DNA from: Rhizobiaceae bacterium CPCC 101076
GTDB lineage: Bacteria > Pseudomonadota > Alphaproteobacteria > Rhizobiales > Methylopilaceae
Reading direction: 5' to 3'
Assembly: GCA_003347645.1 (NCBI GenBank)
Contig: QDFX01000003.1
Coordinates: 62,001 to 126,000 of the forward strand
DNA: 64,000 bases
Part shown: positions 63,423 through 64,000 of the stretch, in pieces
How the letters are laid out: each line of letters opens with the position of its first letter
How positions within the stretch are numbered: the stretch's first letter is position 1
Position numbers and translations under genes: made by a program
The notes under the pieces: generated by a model
Seen by the model: the letters and a program-made list of their open reading frames with translations, nothing else
What the model was told of the DNA's origin: nothing
Database searches by the model: none

Positions 63423-64000
63423 ATGGTCGAGGCAGTACGTGTTCACAAGTTGGGCGGACCCGAGGTCCTGACTTACGAGACGATCGGGAGCAGACCTCCA
63501 GGACCGAGCGAGATCCGGATCAGGACGACCGCCATCGGCGTAAATTTCATCGATGTCTATTTCCGCACAGGCCTCTACGCATCCGATACGCCGTTCATCG
63601 CCGGCAAGGAAGCGGCTGGCGTCGTCGAGGAAGTGGGGGAGGGTGTCACCGACTTTCGGGTCGGGGATCACGTCGCTTCCGCCACGCTGTCGGGTTCCTA
63701 CGCGACCGAGCTGACTGCGCCGGCCGCCGTCTTCGTGAAAGTACCGGACGGCATTTCGGACGAGACAGCGGCGGCGATGATGCTGAAAGGGATGACCGCG
63801 CGTTATCTCCTGCGCCGCACCTTCAAGGTCGGGCCGGAGCACACGATCCTGTTCCACGCGGCATCTGGCGGCGTCGGTTCGATCGCCACGCAATGGGCCA
63901 AGCATCTCGGCGCGACGGTGATCGGAACCGTCGGTTCAGAGGAGAAGGCGAAGCTGGCAAAAAAGAACGGCGTCGACCACACGATCCTCTATCGCACTGA
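63423..64000 (+). CDS. NADPH:quinone oxidoreductase, N-terminal part (partial)
   Basis: A zinc-free MDR-family oxidoreductase of the QorA type starts at 63423 and is cut at base 64000; 192 codons are visible. The N-terminal GroES-like part has PGPSEIRIRTTAIGVNFIDVYFRTG and PFIAGKEAAGVV. The NADPH-binding Rossmann motif is HAASGGVGSIATQWAKHLGA (about 140-159). No catalytic-zinc Cys or His pattern is seen. A GGGGAACC site precedes the ATG. It probably reduces quinones or other enones using NADPH. It follows terC by 8 bases. Confidence 0.92.
   Translation, partial: MVEAVRVHKLGGPEVLTYETIGSRPPGPSEIRIRTTAIGVNFIDVYFRTGLYASDTPFIAGKEAAGVVEEVGEGVTDFRVGDHVASATLSGSYATELTAPAAVFVKVPDGISDETAAAMMLKGMTARYLLRRTFKVGPEHTILFHAASGGVGSIATQWAKHLGATVIGTVGSEEKAKLAKKNGVDHTILYRT

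Overview
This window is a chromosomal segment of a high-GC alphaproteobacterium, most likely of the order Hyphomicrobiales (Rhizobiales). The evidence is the gene order (rpsB-tsf-pyrH-frr-uppS-cdsA-dxr-rseP-bamA-lpxD-fabZ-lpxA-lpxI-lpxB, gltA-gltX-comEC, glmU-glmS-DUF502-recG-sdhE-mfd), LpxI instead of LpxH, a phosphatidylcholine synthase (Pcs), an IalB-type protein, an alphaproteobacterial Pho box and a GH17/GT2 glucan locus like that of Bradyrhizobium. The genus cannot be fixed from the sequence alone. I see no rRNA, tRNA, CRISPR array, insertion sequence or prophage.

Region 1 (1-16.4 kb, mostly + strand): the end of dnaE, a DUF427 gene, then a nearly unbroken run for translation (rpsB, tsf, frr), pyrimidine nucleotides (pyrH), isoprenoid and undecaprenyl supply (uppS, dxr), phospholipid (cdsA), site-2 proteolysis (rseP), outer-membrane assembly (bamA) and lipid A (lpxD, fabZ, lpxA, lpxI, lpxB). 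Many genes overlap by 4 bases. The bamA leader is strongly structured.

Region 2 (16.4-25.5 kb): gltA and gltX on the minus strand, comEC divergent from gltX, then pstSCAB with a two-repeat Pho box and a hairpin after pstS. phoU and phoB do not follow.

Region 3 (25.5-32.5 kb, accessory): an intergenic palindromic repeat, queH, a yeiH/LysR divergent pair with stacked inverted repeats, an ABC importer (permease and binding protein, no ATPase) with an alpha/beta hydrolase, and a pocket of small orphan genes.

Region 4 (32.5-38.9 kb): an envelope glucan locus. It holds a GH17-GT2 fusion, a small secreted protein, a second membrane-anchored GH17 protein, a small membrane protein and a proline-rich SPOR-like protein. 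The layout recalls ndvB-ndvD-ndvC for cyclic beta-(1,3),(1,6)-glucans.

Region 5 (38.9-49.1 kb): glmU and glmS with three LysE-family exporters set around them, DUF454 and DUF502 membrane proteins, then a minus-strand module of ECF sigma factor, anti-sigma factor and subtilisin-like protease. In that module the anti-sigma periplasmic domain looks like a protease propeptide. Two tandem histidine-rich secreted paralogues follow.

Region 6 (49.1-64 kb): recG, a second copy of the palindromic repeat, sdhE, mfd, a degenerate adenylate-forming enzyme next to a YejA-like binding protein, ialB, a lipid A-type acyltransferase with a UbiH-like monooxygenase, pcs, a TerC protein and a quinone oxidoreductase cut by the window end.
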